Assembly: GCA_017562135.1 (NCBI GenBank) | Contig: QEYB01000766.1 | Coordinates: 868,001 to 932,000 of the forward strand | Direction of reading: 5' to 3' | Source of the DNA: Dipylidium caninum | Lineage: Eukaryota > Platyhelminthes > Cestoda > Cyclophyllidea > Dipylidiidae | DNA length: 64,000 nucleotides | Shown: in pieces, positions 13,072-25,500 of the stretch | Position numbering within the stretch: the stretch's first letter is position 1 | Layout: each line of letters starts with the position of its first letter | Notes under the pieces: generated by a model | Databases searched by the model: none | The model's input: only the letters and a program-made list of their open reading frames with translations | What the model was told of the DNA's origin: nothing | Program-made: the position numbers and the translations under genes

Positions 13072-14164
13072 CTCGTCGGAATCTTAATCCTAGGGATAAC
13101 TATCTTTTCTTTCATGGAACCTGAAATCCAAACCGTTTTGACCACTTCCGAAATTATCTACGAGATTCACATCCTGACGTATGTGTTTATTTGCATAGGT
13201 TCTCTAACCGTCATTATTGCTACCCTTGGATGTTGTGGGATCCGCTTCAAGTCGGCCTGCCTGATCGGCATATATTGCACTTGTTTGGCAGTTTTTATAT
13301 GTGTAGAAATTGCCATTAGTGTTTTAGGGATATTGTATCAACAAGAGGTTTCCAACTTATGTTTCTTTTCACTGCGACTTCTTAGGCTGAGCAGAAAATA
13401 ACAACGGGCCTCAAGCGTTCCATAGACGATTGGTTTCAAATTTCAACTGATCCTGATTTTGAGGCCCAGAAAATTGTTAACCGGGATGTCTTCCAAGCTA
13501 CTGTAAGTCCCTACCGGCTCTTCTTTTAATTTTTTTGAAAACGAATCTTACACCCGCACAAACTTATAGGTTTGAATCTACTCAGACATTTCAAACTTTC
13601 CCGATGCGCCACTACTACCTTTTCATCCTTTGCTTATGCAGTTTGGGTGCTGCGGCGGAAGTGGACGTGCGGACTACGGAGACTCCCCATTGCCTTTATC
13701 TTGCTGTCCCTCCCCTTCCTCTGTCTGCAATGCTACCGCTTATCCTATGGTACGTCCACTTCCACTGTCCGATCTTTTTACGTCCTACAATAATTGAGCA
13801 GATTTATGATACCTGAGAATTTACATTTGTGAACCACGTCATTCTTTGCGACACTTAGAATCGCCACTCCGAGGTAAAAATTCACTCTCCCTTAGGGCTG
13901 CAATGAAAGATCGACGTCCATAGTCCATGATGCTTTGCGAGGTTTTACTTGGAGCATAATGGCAATCGCCTCATACGAGGTTGGTTTCAACGCTGGATTT
14001 ATTACCACACAATATTCGTGTGTGACACCAATCTGAAGTCATTTATGTTCTTTTTTGCACTGCAGATAATCGTCGTTCTCCTTTTTGGGGTGTACTGCTT
14101 CACAATTATTCGACATCAAAATGAATACACCGAGGTTCCACAAGCAGCACTCACAGCAGTTTGA
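13072..14164 (+). CDS. Tetraspanin, first exon not found
   Basis: A four-pass membrane protein of the tetraspanin family, which organises membrane microdomains. Five exons in phase 0 are clear: 13072-13347, 13386-13502, 13642-13749, 13896-13979 and 14066-14164; 227 residues plus stop. The frame opens inside transmembrane segment 1 ([14 protein letters not shown]). Segments 2 and 3 follow with the family GCCG motif ([17 protein letters not shown]). The large extracellular loop carries FGCCGGSG and further cysteines (SCC, VC, GC), as expected for its disulfides. Segment 4 ([15 protein letters not shown]) precedes a short cytoplasmic tail. The first listed exon starts at a strong acceptor after a pyrimidine tract, so the initiator Met and about 20 residues are on an upstream exon I could not identify. 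The first intron seen is 38 nt. Subfamily not assigned. The stop lies 184 bases from that of PSMB3, tail to tail. Confidence 0.9.
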
Positions 14165-14348
14165 CTTCCGCAAGCGCCACTCAGATCCTCATTTTATGAT
14201 GCATGAAAAACAGTAATTTGCCTGTTATAATGACGCATTTCGCAACTGTATTGGTTGTTATCGTCCCTAGTAAATGATTTCTGAAAATAGTTAATACTAA
14301 TCAGTTTCATCCGTTGAAGCAATCTAATCCAGCCAAATAACGAAACAG

Positions 14349-15577
14349 TCAAGCGGCCATTTCAATTTTATTACATTGCAAATTAATCCATACGCCCTTG
14401 AGATCCGTGATGGTAACCTTGTCTTTCTCACTAGAATAATGTCAAGAGAAAAAGGCTAACTTACATCAGGTAAACGCGTGCGCCCCACCCCGAAACACAG
14501 TCCCTGTTCATGGCATTCAGGATACACTGCGATATGCATTCGAACAAGTGGCTGGCATCCTAAAAAATGAACAGCGGGGATCGATAGTTGGTTTGAGAAG
14601 CGACTAAAACTTTAAAGTGCCTGCCTTTCAGACAGCGATAAGGGACAATCTTTACGCCAATTAGGATTCAAAATACTTATCAAACCAGGACACAGCTCAC
14701 CATGTCTTTCTCCCATAGCGTTTCGCACATTCCATACAACTGTTCTGTACAAGATCCGGCAACCACAAACTCATCGGTTTCTAATGAACTCCCAATCAGA
14801 TCCATGCCACCCACAAACGGTTCACTCGTAACGGGATCAATACCGACGACTATTGGTTCTACGAAATAGGGTCCAAACCTAGAGCAGCCCATTAAGCAAG
14901 GAAATGATAAACCTTCGTTCATATAGGAGATTGGAGAGCATACAAAGAAGAGTTTTCGGTCTGATATGTCGGTTTTCACGAAGCTCGTACATATTTTTGC
15001 GAAACTGGATTCGTTGATACCTGAGAATAAATACACACCTGACAAAGACTCGACACTTAAAGGCCGTAAATAAATAATAATGGGTAGCTTCGACAGTAGA
15101 TCCCAATAAGTATCTCAAAATGGGGTTGAAAATGATCTGATAAAAAAATTAGACGTCGTGGTGGTTTGGGGAATATTATCGGTTATGAAATTTATCAGAT
15201 AAATAACACATAATGTCGGTGTTGTCGTCTTAATTTCAAGAGGCCAAGAACGAGTGAAGTGAGGCCACGACTTTATGCAAAGGAAAGCAAACTCAAGTGA
15301 TGGAATTAAGACCCAATTAAAACGAAACCCCCATTTTTGATGTACACTTACACGGTCTCCTTATCTGTCGCCAAGCCGGGTAATCCGACAAACAGTTGAG
15401 GACCAAGCTGTTCAACCTTTGGAAAATTAGTAGAGATGGTCTGGTATCCGATACCGAACCGCAAGTCAGTTGCGATTGCGACGCAGTCTTTGCCCTTCAT
15501 TCCAATAACAGCAGATCCATTATATGATAGGATACTCTAGCGCAAGGTTGGGTAAGGGGGCCGGAACAACGAACCAT
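14349..15577 (-). CDS. PSMB3: Proteasome subunit beta type-3
   Basis: Non-catalytic beta-3 subunit of the 20S proteasome core. Six in-phase exons: 15577-15575, 15536-15352, 15020-14913, 14878-14701, 14559-14465 and 14430-14349; 216 residues (human 205). The order of motifs follows the human protein: [80 protein letters not shown] and the final [12 protein letters not shown]. No N-terminal catalytic threonine is expected or present. The first coding exon is only the ATG: ATG, then a 38-nt intron, then AGT ATC CTA, which restores the conserved start MSILSYNG. Three introns are 34-38 nt. The C-terminus is about ten residues longer than in human. Family assignment is firm. Confidence 0.95.
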
Positions 15578-17256
15578 TATTAAGCAGCAGCGACAACTTT
15601 CGTTTCGGTAGCCCGAGGGATGTAAGTTAAAACAAAGCGCCGCGAAATGAACTCGCCATCGCAGCAACCTGCAAAGTCATATCTATATCACGCACTGCAA
15701 AAAAGCCTTATATTTTTATCATGCAGTCATTGCATTCAAGTAACATGGACATGGGCGTTATCCGAAAACTCCGTACGGGCCATGGTTAAGAGAATTGCCA
15801 GCAAGGGTAAAAGAACCCTTAAGAAAACGTCAGCTTTTCCGTGTAAAATCAAGCGGATAACCGGAAATGTTTTTTATCGTGCGATTTATGAATGTCTGAT
15901 TTACATTATCTTTAGAAGTCAATGGAAATGGCATAGAGTAAAACTCTATAAAATTTTTCCACAGCTGCTGATTTAAGCGGCAGGAGGCAGCATAGTTCTG
16001 ACATTCTGAGTGGGTCTTGTATTGAGTGGCGGTGTTAATTTGCATGTACGGAAGCTACCAATGCAATTAATCAACATTATATAATCAGTAAAATTTAATC
16101 TTCAGAAGAAAGTGGGAGTAACATAGTTAACGAACTTCAGACAATGCGGCGTGAACTGTGTATTATCTGCTTAACAAATGCGTTTTAAGCGTACGGAATG
16201 GGCATTTACAGCAACGAAAATTTAGTAAAAATTCGTTCAGAGGAGTGACGAAGAAGAGCAGGAGCCACTTATGGGGTTGTGGATTAAATTAGACAATTTT
16301 GTACAATTGGGGTGGAAGTTACGAAAGATCGCTCAGGTGCGAAAATTGGAATTTAAATCGTGGTTAAGCCTGAAAAATGAGGCATTATTAAATGAAGCCC
16401 TGGGACAAGGATAGGTGCCATAGATAGACCAAAGAATAAAGGACCGCCAAATGGCCATAATATGTACAGATTTCATGCTTTCAATTTTTGAAACAACCAC
16501 ATTTCTTGACACAGTATTTATTGAAATATCAACGAGGAGAAAATGCTGAGATGGATAGGTTTTTTTAGGTGCAGGCTAGTACAGGACGACTGTCATCTCT
16601 TTACTATGTGTGGCTCTTTCATTTTCACATAAAAGTAAAATGGATCTGCGAAAAATTAAAGTGATAAAACAGTTTGATTCGGTTTTGACAAGTCGTTCAC
16701 GTTAGAGAATGATGTGCACATAATCAAGATTTTTTCATTGAATGTACAAATATAAATTCGATGTTTCGACCGTTAGGAAATCAGTTTTGATTCCATATAG
16801 AGCGTCTAAGTCAGCGCTAATAATCCAAGCCGTGCATTTTGGAATCACTTTGTCATTCGAGTTAAGGGCTTATAGTGAAATATGCTAAACACTTATCTAT
16901 GTTGATAATCTGTAATTGTAATTGGAGTACAACCTTATTTTCTAGCTTAGTTTTTTTAAAATAAATAAGTTTACCTGATCAGACATTTTGCTATAGGTGC
17001 AATGGTATAATGCTGAATCGCCGCTTTAACACCAAATCATTCATCTCTATCTGTTATTAAAAAATCTAACGGCTTTTAAAAATCACAGTGTACATAACTG
17101 TTGGCCGTAATTTGTTTGAATGCCTATTACCAAACGGGCAGTATTGGCGGCCCTCGGTTGCTTTCGTTTCTGTTCTTGCCACGCCGGAATTGTGAGTGTT
17201 TGCACGCTTGAGTCTGTTCTTGTTTAGCCCTTTTCTCTCACTTTTTCAGTTTTTAG
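15578..17256. other. AT-rich divergent intergenic region
   Basis: Separates PSMB3 (minus) from ATP synthase subunit c (plus). It contains only short, motif-free open frames (for example 15647-15976) and AT-rich sequence. Both promoters should lie here. Nothing else is recognised. Confidence 0.5.
17236..17256 (+). other. Splice-acceptor-like tract abutting the ATP synthase c start codon
   Basis: A pyrimidine-rich stretch ends in two consecutive AG dinucleotides (cag at 17247-17249 and tag at 17254-17256), the second immediately before the ATG. This is the form of a 3' splice site. It implies either a 5' UTR intron or addition of a spliced leader, which flatworms are known to use. Which one is not visible from the sequence. 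Confidence 0.55.
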
Positions 17257-17634
<378 letters not shown>

Positions 17635-19580
17635 ACAATCCTTGATGTTGTAGTTGCAAATCACCCGTGTAAACTATGAATTTAGTTTTATCTTGTTAGC
17701 ACCTGTACTTTATGCAGTCGTTGAGGTATTCGAAAAGCTTTGCTTGCACCGCATGTTTTAGGTTGTGTCCAACCGAGTTGGTTTTTCAGTCCATGAAACA
17801 GCTTTTTCTGATGAAATTGGCTAAGGAGTCTTGTCCGGCCTGGCTATTGGTGCGGTGAACTGCGTGGGTCCTCCATTGATCAGTGGGACACTTCCCCTTT
17901 CTAGGCGTGAATAGTGTCGGCATCGTCACGGTGTCCGTGGGTGAATCGTCTACTTCGCTAAACTTCGAAACTACCACTATAATGCTTTCTGTGGCAAAGC
18001 AATTAGGGTGGTGGGCGTGTTGTTTCACTTTCGGCCAGATTGAGTATCTTAAGTTCGGGTCAGCACTACATTCAAATGGCGGGGGATGCTTCTCGAGTGA
18101 TAACCGAGTCTCGGCTACCATGTTGAGACGTTTAGGACCTTGGATACTAGCATTTGCTGTCCAAATCTGCGTGTCACGACGCAAGGGCGGTGTTGTGTTG
18201 CCTCAACATTTTCATGGCCACTTGATGTAGCTTTAGGCTTATAAAAACGAGGTGGACTTTGGCCTTGGTGCGAGTGACAAATCGGTGGATACTCGCCAGT
18301 GATCGGTGGCGGGCGTCGTGGCCACAGCTACCAATGGCGACGCTAGGGCGCATATCGATTTCTCTGTTGACGTGCCAATTAGAATGCCGACATCGCCTAT
18401 CAGTTGTCGGTGCGGCATCAAGCACCTGTGTGCGTGAATCAACACGATACCACCTCTTGATTAAGGATGACGCCAGATCTTACACAAGCGCCTAGATGAG
18501 GTGTAGAACTCTGTCGTGCTCGGCACCCTTCCTGAATCCGAATGGATGACGAATTTTCAAGTCCGTGGCAGGTTGCTGCATTCACCATCTGATCGACTAA
18601 ATGTTACTTGAGCGTCGCTGTCATCGTTAGAGGGCTTGGACTCGATCAAGTCGGCACCCTGATGAAGTGCTTAGCAATTATAAATTGTGCTTTATTTCGG
18701 GGTCCAATAGGTCGTCCCTTGGGGCCTGCGGTTTCGGGTGTGGCTTAGTGTGGGGGCAATTAGTTTACACGATTCCATTAACTGAGTCGATATAACCTAC
18801 TCAGTGGGCTTCTCAGTAGAATGTATTTTCAGTAGCTGTTGTCAATAGACCCCTCTAGTGGGGGGAACTGAGGCTTCTTCACTCGATTTCTTACCGGACA
18901 AAAATTTATCACAAAGTGGGCCCGTAGTCCACTGACTTGATATCAAGTTTCCGAGTTTCTCGAAGATGGCCTCCCCCTCCTTCCCCCCGTCAACCCGAAG
19001 TGCAACAATTCTCGCAATTATAAGCCCTTTTGTGGGGATGAGCCTCTGAGTGACTCGCAAGCGATCTCAAAAGGGGACTCATAGTAATGTCTTTAATATC
19101 TGAAATAGACACAAATACGTGGAATGAATGGGGATAAAACAATCGCTTCTTACGTTGAATAGTTGAAATTGTCATTATGTTGTAAAATCAGGTAGTTGCG
19201 CGGAAGAGGCATCTTCAACGAGGTGGGAGGAAAAGACGAATAAATGAAAGTAGCATTAAAAGACGTCCGGAAAGCCGATTTAGACTTCTCAAGTGCTATC
19301 AAAGTCCACAATGCAATTTTTGATCTTTTTTATCCACCTACAATGAACAAAAACTGCCCTTGAAGTAAGAGTTCTTTTATCAAAAGTACTATTTATTTCA
19401 CACATATGTGGAGCTATGTTAGCGATAAGACGTGATGTTTGATCAAAATCGTCGCTTATATCCCTTGCATTGAGAGGCGGCCTTGCCAAGCTACCTTCAA
19501 ACAGTCAGAGTGTGTTCCACAACGTCCCCTTGGGACACCGATCGAGGAGGCGGCGGCGGTGTCGCCATGGCTAGACGCCG
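17635..19580. other. Intergenic stretch between ATP synthase c and the FGD-like gene
   Basis: Holds the 3' UTRs of both flanking convergent genes. Open frames of 60-130 codons (such as 17786-18184 minus and 17883-18230 plus) have no known motif and overlap one another. The 17.85-18.7 kb part is rich in GTGG/TCGG words and differs in texture from the AT-rich DNA before it. It may be an interspersed repeat copy, but no terminal repeats or target-site duplications were seen. Confidence 0.4.
19392..19397 (-). terminator. Candidate polyadenylation signal of the FGD-like gene
   Basis: TTTATT on the plus strand reads AATAAA on the minus strand, 184 bases past the stop codon of the FGD-like gene. 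It is the first such hexamer I found downstream. Confidence 0.5.
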
Positions 19581-22500
19581 CTACCACATGTGAACACCGA
19601 GTTCCGCGTAGGATACACGGCGCTGTGCGGTGACGGTTGTTCGCCAACACCTCGATGACCTAAAAGGTGAGTCGCTAAGCAAAACATTCGCAGCCTATCG
19701 CGTATTCCGAGTCATGTAGCTTGCTTCAACGTGGTGCCAGTAGAATCAAAAACAGTTGTGCACTTTATTTGTTGCACCGAAAGTTGTCAAAACGACTAGC
19801 AGCCTGTGTAGTCGAAGCTTGGTGTTCCCACGAAGGGACAACTCGTGTGGAAAGAACTGACGCCGACTGTGCTGCGAATGATGCAGGCCAAATGGGATAG
19901 CACTTAAAGGGGGTGAAGGAGAACAAAAAACTCACATTGCACGCACTTCCTCACTCGGTGCCTCAAAGTAGTGGCCAACTTTGTCTGTGTTGTTGGGGAG
20001 TATGAGGAAACTGTTTAGGTTGGAGAGCACCGAGATGGTATCTACAGAAATGGGAGAGAAGAACTTGGGGATGGAAGCCAAGATCTCGGCGTTAGGAGCC
20101 TCATCCCTTGCTGCTTCTCCTGCACCTTCCCCTACTTCCTTGTGGACTCCGCTTTCTTTCGTCCTCGCGGCCGGGGGACAGGCGTTGGGGTCACCTCCTC
20201 GGGGAGACTTGGGGCAAGGCAGTTCCCGTCGTTTCGGTAACTTATCTTCCGTCGACGCCTCTGTGGGTTAGAAGGTATCACATTACTAAGGCGTATCTCA
20301 TTTTGTTAGTGATTAATCAACTAAGAATACACCTTTTTGGCTTCCCCTCGCATGGTGGTTGCCTCGTAGGGGGGAGGAACGAGGAATCACAAAATCACAT
20401 CATCACATCACAAGCGTTTGCGGTTTCAAGTTTCTTTTTTTACAAAATTTAATTCTCCTTTTCCCAAAACTAATTATGTTGAAGCATTGTGATTTACACC
20501 CCCTATCGGGCGTTGGATCAGACGAACGTCTGTCATGGCAACCTCGATTTCGGCGTGTCCACGGCCCTGAGGTGTGGCAAAAGCCATCAAAAAAGATTTC
20601 TAGCCTGACACTGTGGCCGGGGTGAAACAGGATAGTAATTATTGCGCCTCGTAACTAATTTACCTCCAGGAGGTCACCCATTTTCATAATCCAGACAGAC
20701 GAATTACCCACAGCACCACGTCATGGAACCGCAAGGAAAGTTATTGCCGGATACCACAACCTCATAAGGGTATCCGCGACTGTGACCCTTCGTCCTCAGC
20801 ATACCTCGGGAACAGGAACAGTTAGAAAGACGATTTTCTGAGGGATGCAGTGCCATTCCAACCGTTTGCCGTCGCTCGGTGCTGAGAAGAGCGCAATTAA
20901 GCGAAAAAATGAAGAAGTCGAGGACATACTGGGAAGAAATTGGCATTCACTGCTATTGTGGCTGTTGACGCCGGGCTTATTTCGGTCCTGTGCGGGCAAC
21001 TCAGATGAAGACGGGAGAGGCCTGCGGGGAGCGGAAAGTTTTGCTTCGCTCAGCTGCCGCCTCACTGCCGTTGCCACCCAGTCGCACGAGGTAGAGGAGA
21101 CGCGTGCCGAGGAGGATGATGCTGTCGCAGGGCCGTGCGTCCTCCTTCGCGGCATATACGGCCATTAATGTGTCCGGCTGGAGGATGCAGAAGACGCGAC
21201 TGGTCTGGGGGGAGAGAATAAGACGGGCCGCGGGCAGTGGAAGGACGGTGGAAGGGGCGGAGGAGGCTACTGCGGCGCCGGCGGCGAGGGAGAGTACAGT
21301 GTTATTGAGACAGGGGAAACCAAGGGGCATTTTGCGCGTAGGGTTGGAGACAAAGAGAGACGGCGAGTTGCTGCCGACTGGAGTCCCCGGAGTGGGAGTC
21401 AAGGACGGTGAGGGAGGAACGGAGGAGGAGGAGGAAGAGGAGGCGGAGGGGCAAGTGCTTCTCTCCCGAGGGACCAGACCGGAGGAGTATTCCACACGCA
21501 TGTGTGTCTTCTTGTGAACCCACTGATCACGCACCTTCTTGGTGTACATCAGGAAACTGCAATGGTATGGCGCAAATCTCTGGCCCTAGTTAAAAAGAAA
21601 CACAATTTACTAGTGCAACAAAAGTACGAATTGGCAGAATTATGTGCAACTAACGTCCTTTCCAGCGCCTACAAATGAAGCAATTGAGAGATTATGGCGA
21701 CGAGAAAGACATCCTTTTCACTTGCCATCAGTCATATTAGGCTTAAGAGTGTTGCGGGTACATTTACTTTTATGGTGAATATTTACGGTGTTAGAACAGG
21801 CCCCAACGTAATCCACCTAATTCCACGTGTCCCCGTCTGGGCGACATCGACATGAGGAAGGAGACTTGGGAATAATTCCCCCCCCCCACTCGGTCAGCAG
21901 AGAGGTAAGTCTTTGGCCAGATTGTGGCTAGAAAGAGCTGAAAAATACATTGGCTACTCTTCTCCACTTTTGAAGCTCTGACGTGCATGCGCCAAATCGT
22001 GTTGACGGTTCTCCACCGTTGAGGTGTCGAGGCCAGCTCCATGATCCTGTCAGCCGCAATCCCTCACCAAAGAAAGAGCAAGGGGTGCGACAGACAGAGA
22101 AATCCGTCGAGTCGAAAGGTACAACCGATACGATTTTTATTTAGGGAAAATGGACAGGCTTTGCATCTTTTGTGAATGAGACTGTTTCACTATCCTCCAC
22201 CACTCAACGAGGGTCGCTAAGGCCTTCTTTAGCATTTTTAATTAAGTAAAAAGAGGAGGAAATAAACTACTGGCAACTTGATGGAGGAGAGTTTGGATAA
22301 GGACACCTTGACTACTCATTCGCCATGCAGCGGCTCGAAACATCTCCGTGCTCCTCACCTTGGGACCTCCTCTTCCACCTCCCGCGGATGTTTAGCAGCT
22401 TTCGCTCTCTGAGTGACTTGAGTTTGCTACTTCTCCCCCCTTTACCAGTCCATTCAGGGCACCGAATTTTAACACCGACTTTTCAGACATTTTCACGTTG

Positions 22501-25500
22501 ATCATGGAATGTCTTCTCAATGCACACAGTCAGGGCTCCAGCCAAACCTCATACCAAAGAATAGACTGAGTTTCGCATCAGACTTGGCCCAACGAGAGGC
22601 TTCAGCGAGGAGGTGGGCACGAAAAACATGTAAGTAGGAAATTTTGCAATCAGAAATAAGACAAAATAATGGGAAAGAATGAGAGAGGGAACGTACGGAC
22701 TCAGAGAATTGTGCAATCCGCTCAAGTGCTGCAGCGGTCTTTGGTTTAAGGTTGGGATGCAGGCGGTAGAAGTCCACTTCGCAGACCCGAACCTCCGCGG
22801 GTCCCAGGTGGTCAACCACGGCCTTGTAGTGGGAACAGACGCCGCAAAATATCTGAAGCGAGTGCCAAATAAGGGGAAAAAAGTAGTCGAACAAAGGTGC
22901 CTTTGCAGTTTTGCGTTGTGCGCAGACTGATGTTACAGCACGGTTAGTCGGAACGAGGGATCGCGGCACCATGGGCACCCAATCGCCTTAGCGTAAAATG
23001 GCATTTGGACTATTTGCGGGATCTCTGGAGACGGCTGGAGGGCGTGGTTGAGGCCCGTAAAAGAGTGCACCGCGTAAGTCGGTGACATGCGATAACAAGG
23101 AAGCGCAAGTCGGCAGCGAGTGAGAAGGTGCGTAACAACAGGGCACTTGTCTACGGCTAAGCTGCGCCAAGAGCCTTCCGCTGTTGGAAGAAATGCCTGG
23201 GAGTTTGTGCAGTGCTCTCGTCCACCTCCTCTACTTGGGTAGCTCGGCCGTCGAGGGGGCTGACGACCGCGTCCATTTTAGCCAGATCCGAGTGATCTCT
23301 GAGCCTCAGACTTTCGCGATGCAGTTTACGGCCCAGCAAAGATTGGCTCGAGTTAACGAATGAAGCCCGTAAAGGAAAGAGAAAAAGCCATCGAAGCGAG
23401 TGAAAAGGGCCACAAGTTATGCAAGTCACGTGGGAATCAAAATGTATGATGTCGAAGGCGGCAAAAGGGAGAAGACGACAACTGAGATGCTGTAGCGACA
23501 GCCGCAGAAGCGGGGCAAAAGGAAGAGGTGGACCGAAGCTCGCCTACAGACTCCAGTGCAGTAGGTGGATAATCGAGCGAGGAATGCAGACGTGTAAACT
23601 TCAACCCGACTAAGTGGCGGGTGGCAGCCTACTTAAACTATAAACCACGTGCCTGATTACCGGGTTTATCAGTTGAAAGAGGACAGCACACAGAGAAACA
23701 AGAGACACAGTTGCGCGCATAACTGAGAGGGTGGTCGCAGACGGCGTGAAAGAGAGAGAGAGAGAGATTGAAGAGGACTAGGAGGCAAACCCTCGGTCCT
23801 CGAGCAGCAGTGGTAAGCGTGAAGCAAGTAAAAGTGACTGGGGGGCACCAGTTGGGCGGAAGAGAAGCATCAGAAGTTGCGTCCCGAAGGCCGCCTACAC
23901 ACGTCGACAGAGTGGGAAGGGAGCACGCGGCCCTCAGGACGCCGCACACTCCCTCCGCGGACCTCTACTCCATGCGAATGTCTGCCTTCCACAGTATCAA
24001 GTAGATGGTGACCGCTCGACTTACTGAGCACTTTTCGCACACAGCGAACCTAGAAAAGGGCCTTCAGAAAGTGGTAGAAGGAGTTTCTGGAACAGCCTCC
24101 AGGAAGGCCTACCCGACGTGACTGCGCTGAGCTCTTTACACCTCCAGTCAGCATGGCGCAAAAGACGACGCCGAGAAGACATGGGAGCTTACGAGAAAGA
24201 CAGAGTGATGAAAGCGGATAAGAGTGAGCATTTCTTCCCTCCAGGACATTAGGCGGGAAGCCTGGAGACAGCCTGAGGCACGAAGGCGACGGCGACTTTG
24301 AGCACTACGCCTTTGGGCATAAAAGCGGTGCTGACAGGATGAAGACGAGAAGGTTGATTGTTCTGACAATTGGGCAGTCCACTTCCCCAAGAGAAGACGT
24401 CAACCTACGGACCCGTATTATCTGATGCAGGCTTGATTTGAGGGGCCAAAATTACTTCCTCGGTCACCATTTACAGCTGATGTGGAAAATTTTCAAGTAC
24501 GAGAGCGGCGGTGTTGCTGTGAAGGGTTTGTGAGGAGCGAGGAGCCTTCGAACTCCACAACAAGGACAGGGGAGAAGATGAGTTAGATCAGAGCCAAGTG
24601 CGATGAGCTCAGCGAAGAGATGTCGTGACTGGACGCTACTTAAAGCACAGTTCCTCGTTTTTCTGCAAGAAAGCCGATGAAACGCACCAGAGTTCACAGG
24701 ACACGAGGGAAAGAAGGCAATCTCCGACTCCATTTTTACCCCCATTAAACGAGACAGGATTTTGGCGCCCTTATTCTCTTCATACGCACAAGCGCCTGCG
24801 AATTAACGTTGATGGTGTCAGTTGCCCCCACGCAGATTATGTGGTAGTGCGAAAATAGAAAGGCGTGAGACCGGGCCTGATAATATGCTGAAACAGCCTC
24901 GCCGAGGGTGCCACGCGACAGCGGAACCGAGTTGATTTATTGCACATGTGATGCAATCCCATAAACGAATGGGTTTATGGTCGGAAGAGAACGATGAACA
25001 CGATGAGCTCAGGTGAATTTAATGGTCGTGAGTAAGAGATGGAATCGCCCTGAAGGAAAGGAGGCAAAATCAGGGCGTAGGAGGCTGCTGCTGTGTCCGC
25101 CCACGCATCGCAGCGCACCTTGAAGGCGCTGGCGGCAACGAGGACCAAAGTGGGACGCGACGCCGGGAAGGGCTAGAAGAGCGTGCAGACGGGTCGGCTT
25201 GGACTTTGTTGAGTCCACCTTGCAAACGCCCGGCTACTAGCGGTGTGCAGTGAGGCCAAGATGTTTTAGGCAGCAGTTGGGCGACTCACCTTTCCACAGG
25301 CACGGCAGTGGTGTTTGCGTCGGATTTGGGTGAAATGACGATAGCAGAGGGCGCACATTGTCGCTTGCTCGTCCTTCACCCATTCCGCCGCCCTCGGTAC
25401 CTCCTCTCCATTCGCATTGAGCGACTGAAAAGGCAAGACGAAGAGTCGCTGTACTCATCGTGGATTTAAACTCGACGCTGAGACACCGAGAAGAACAACT

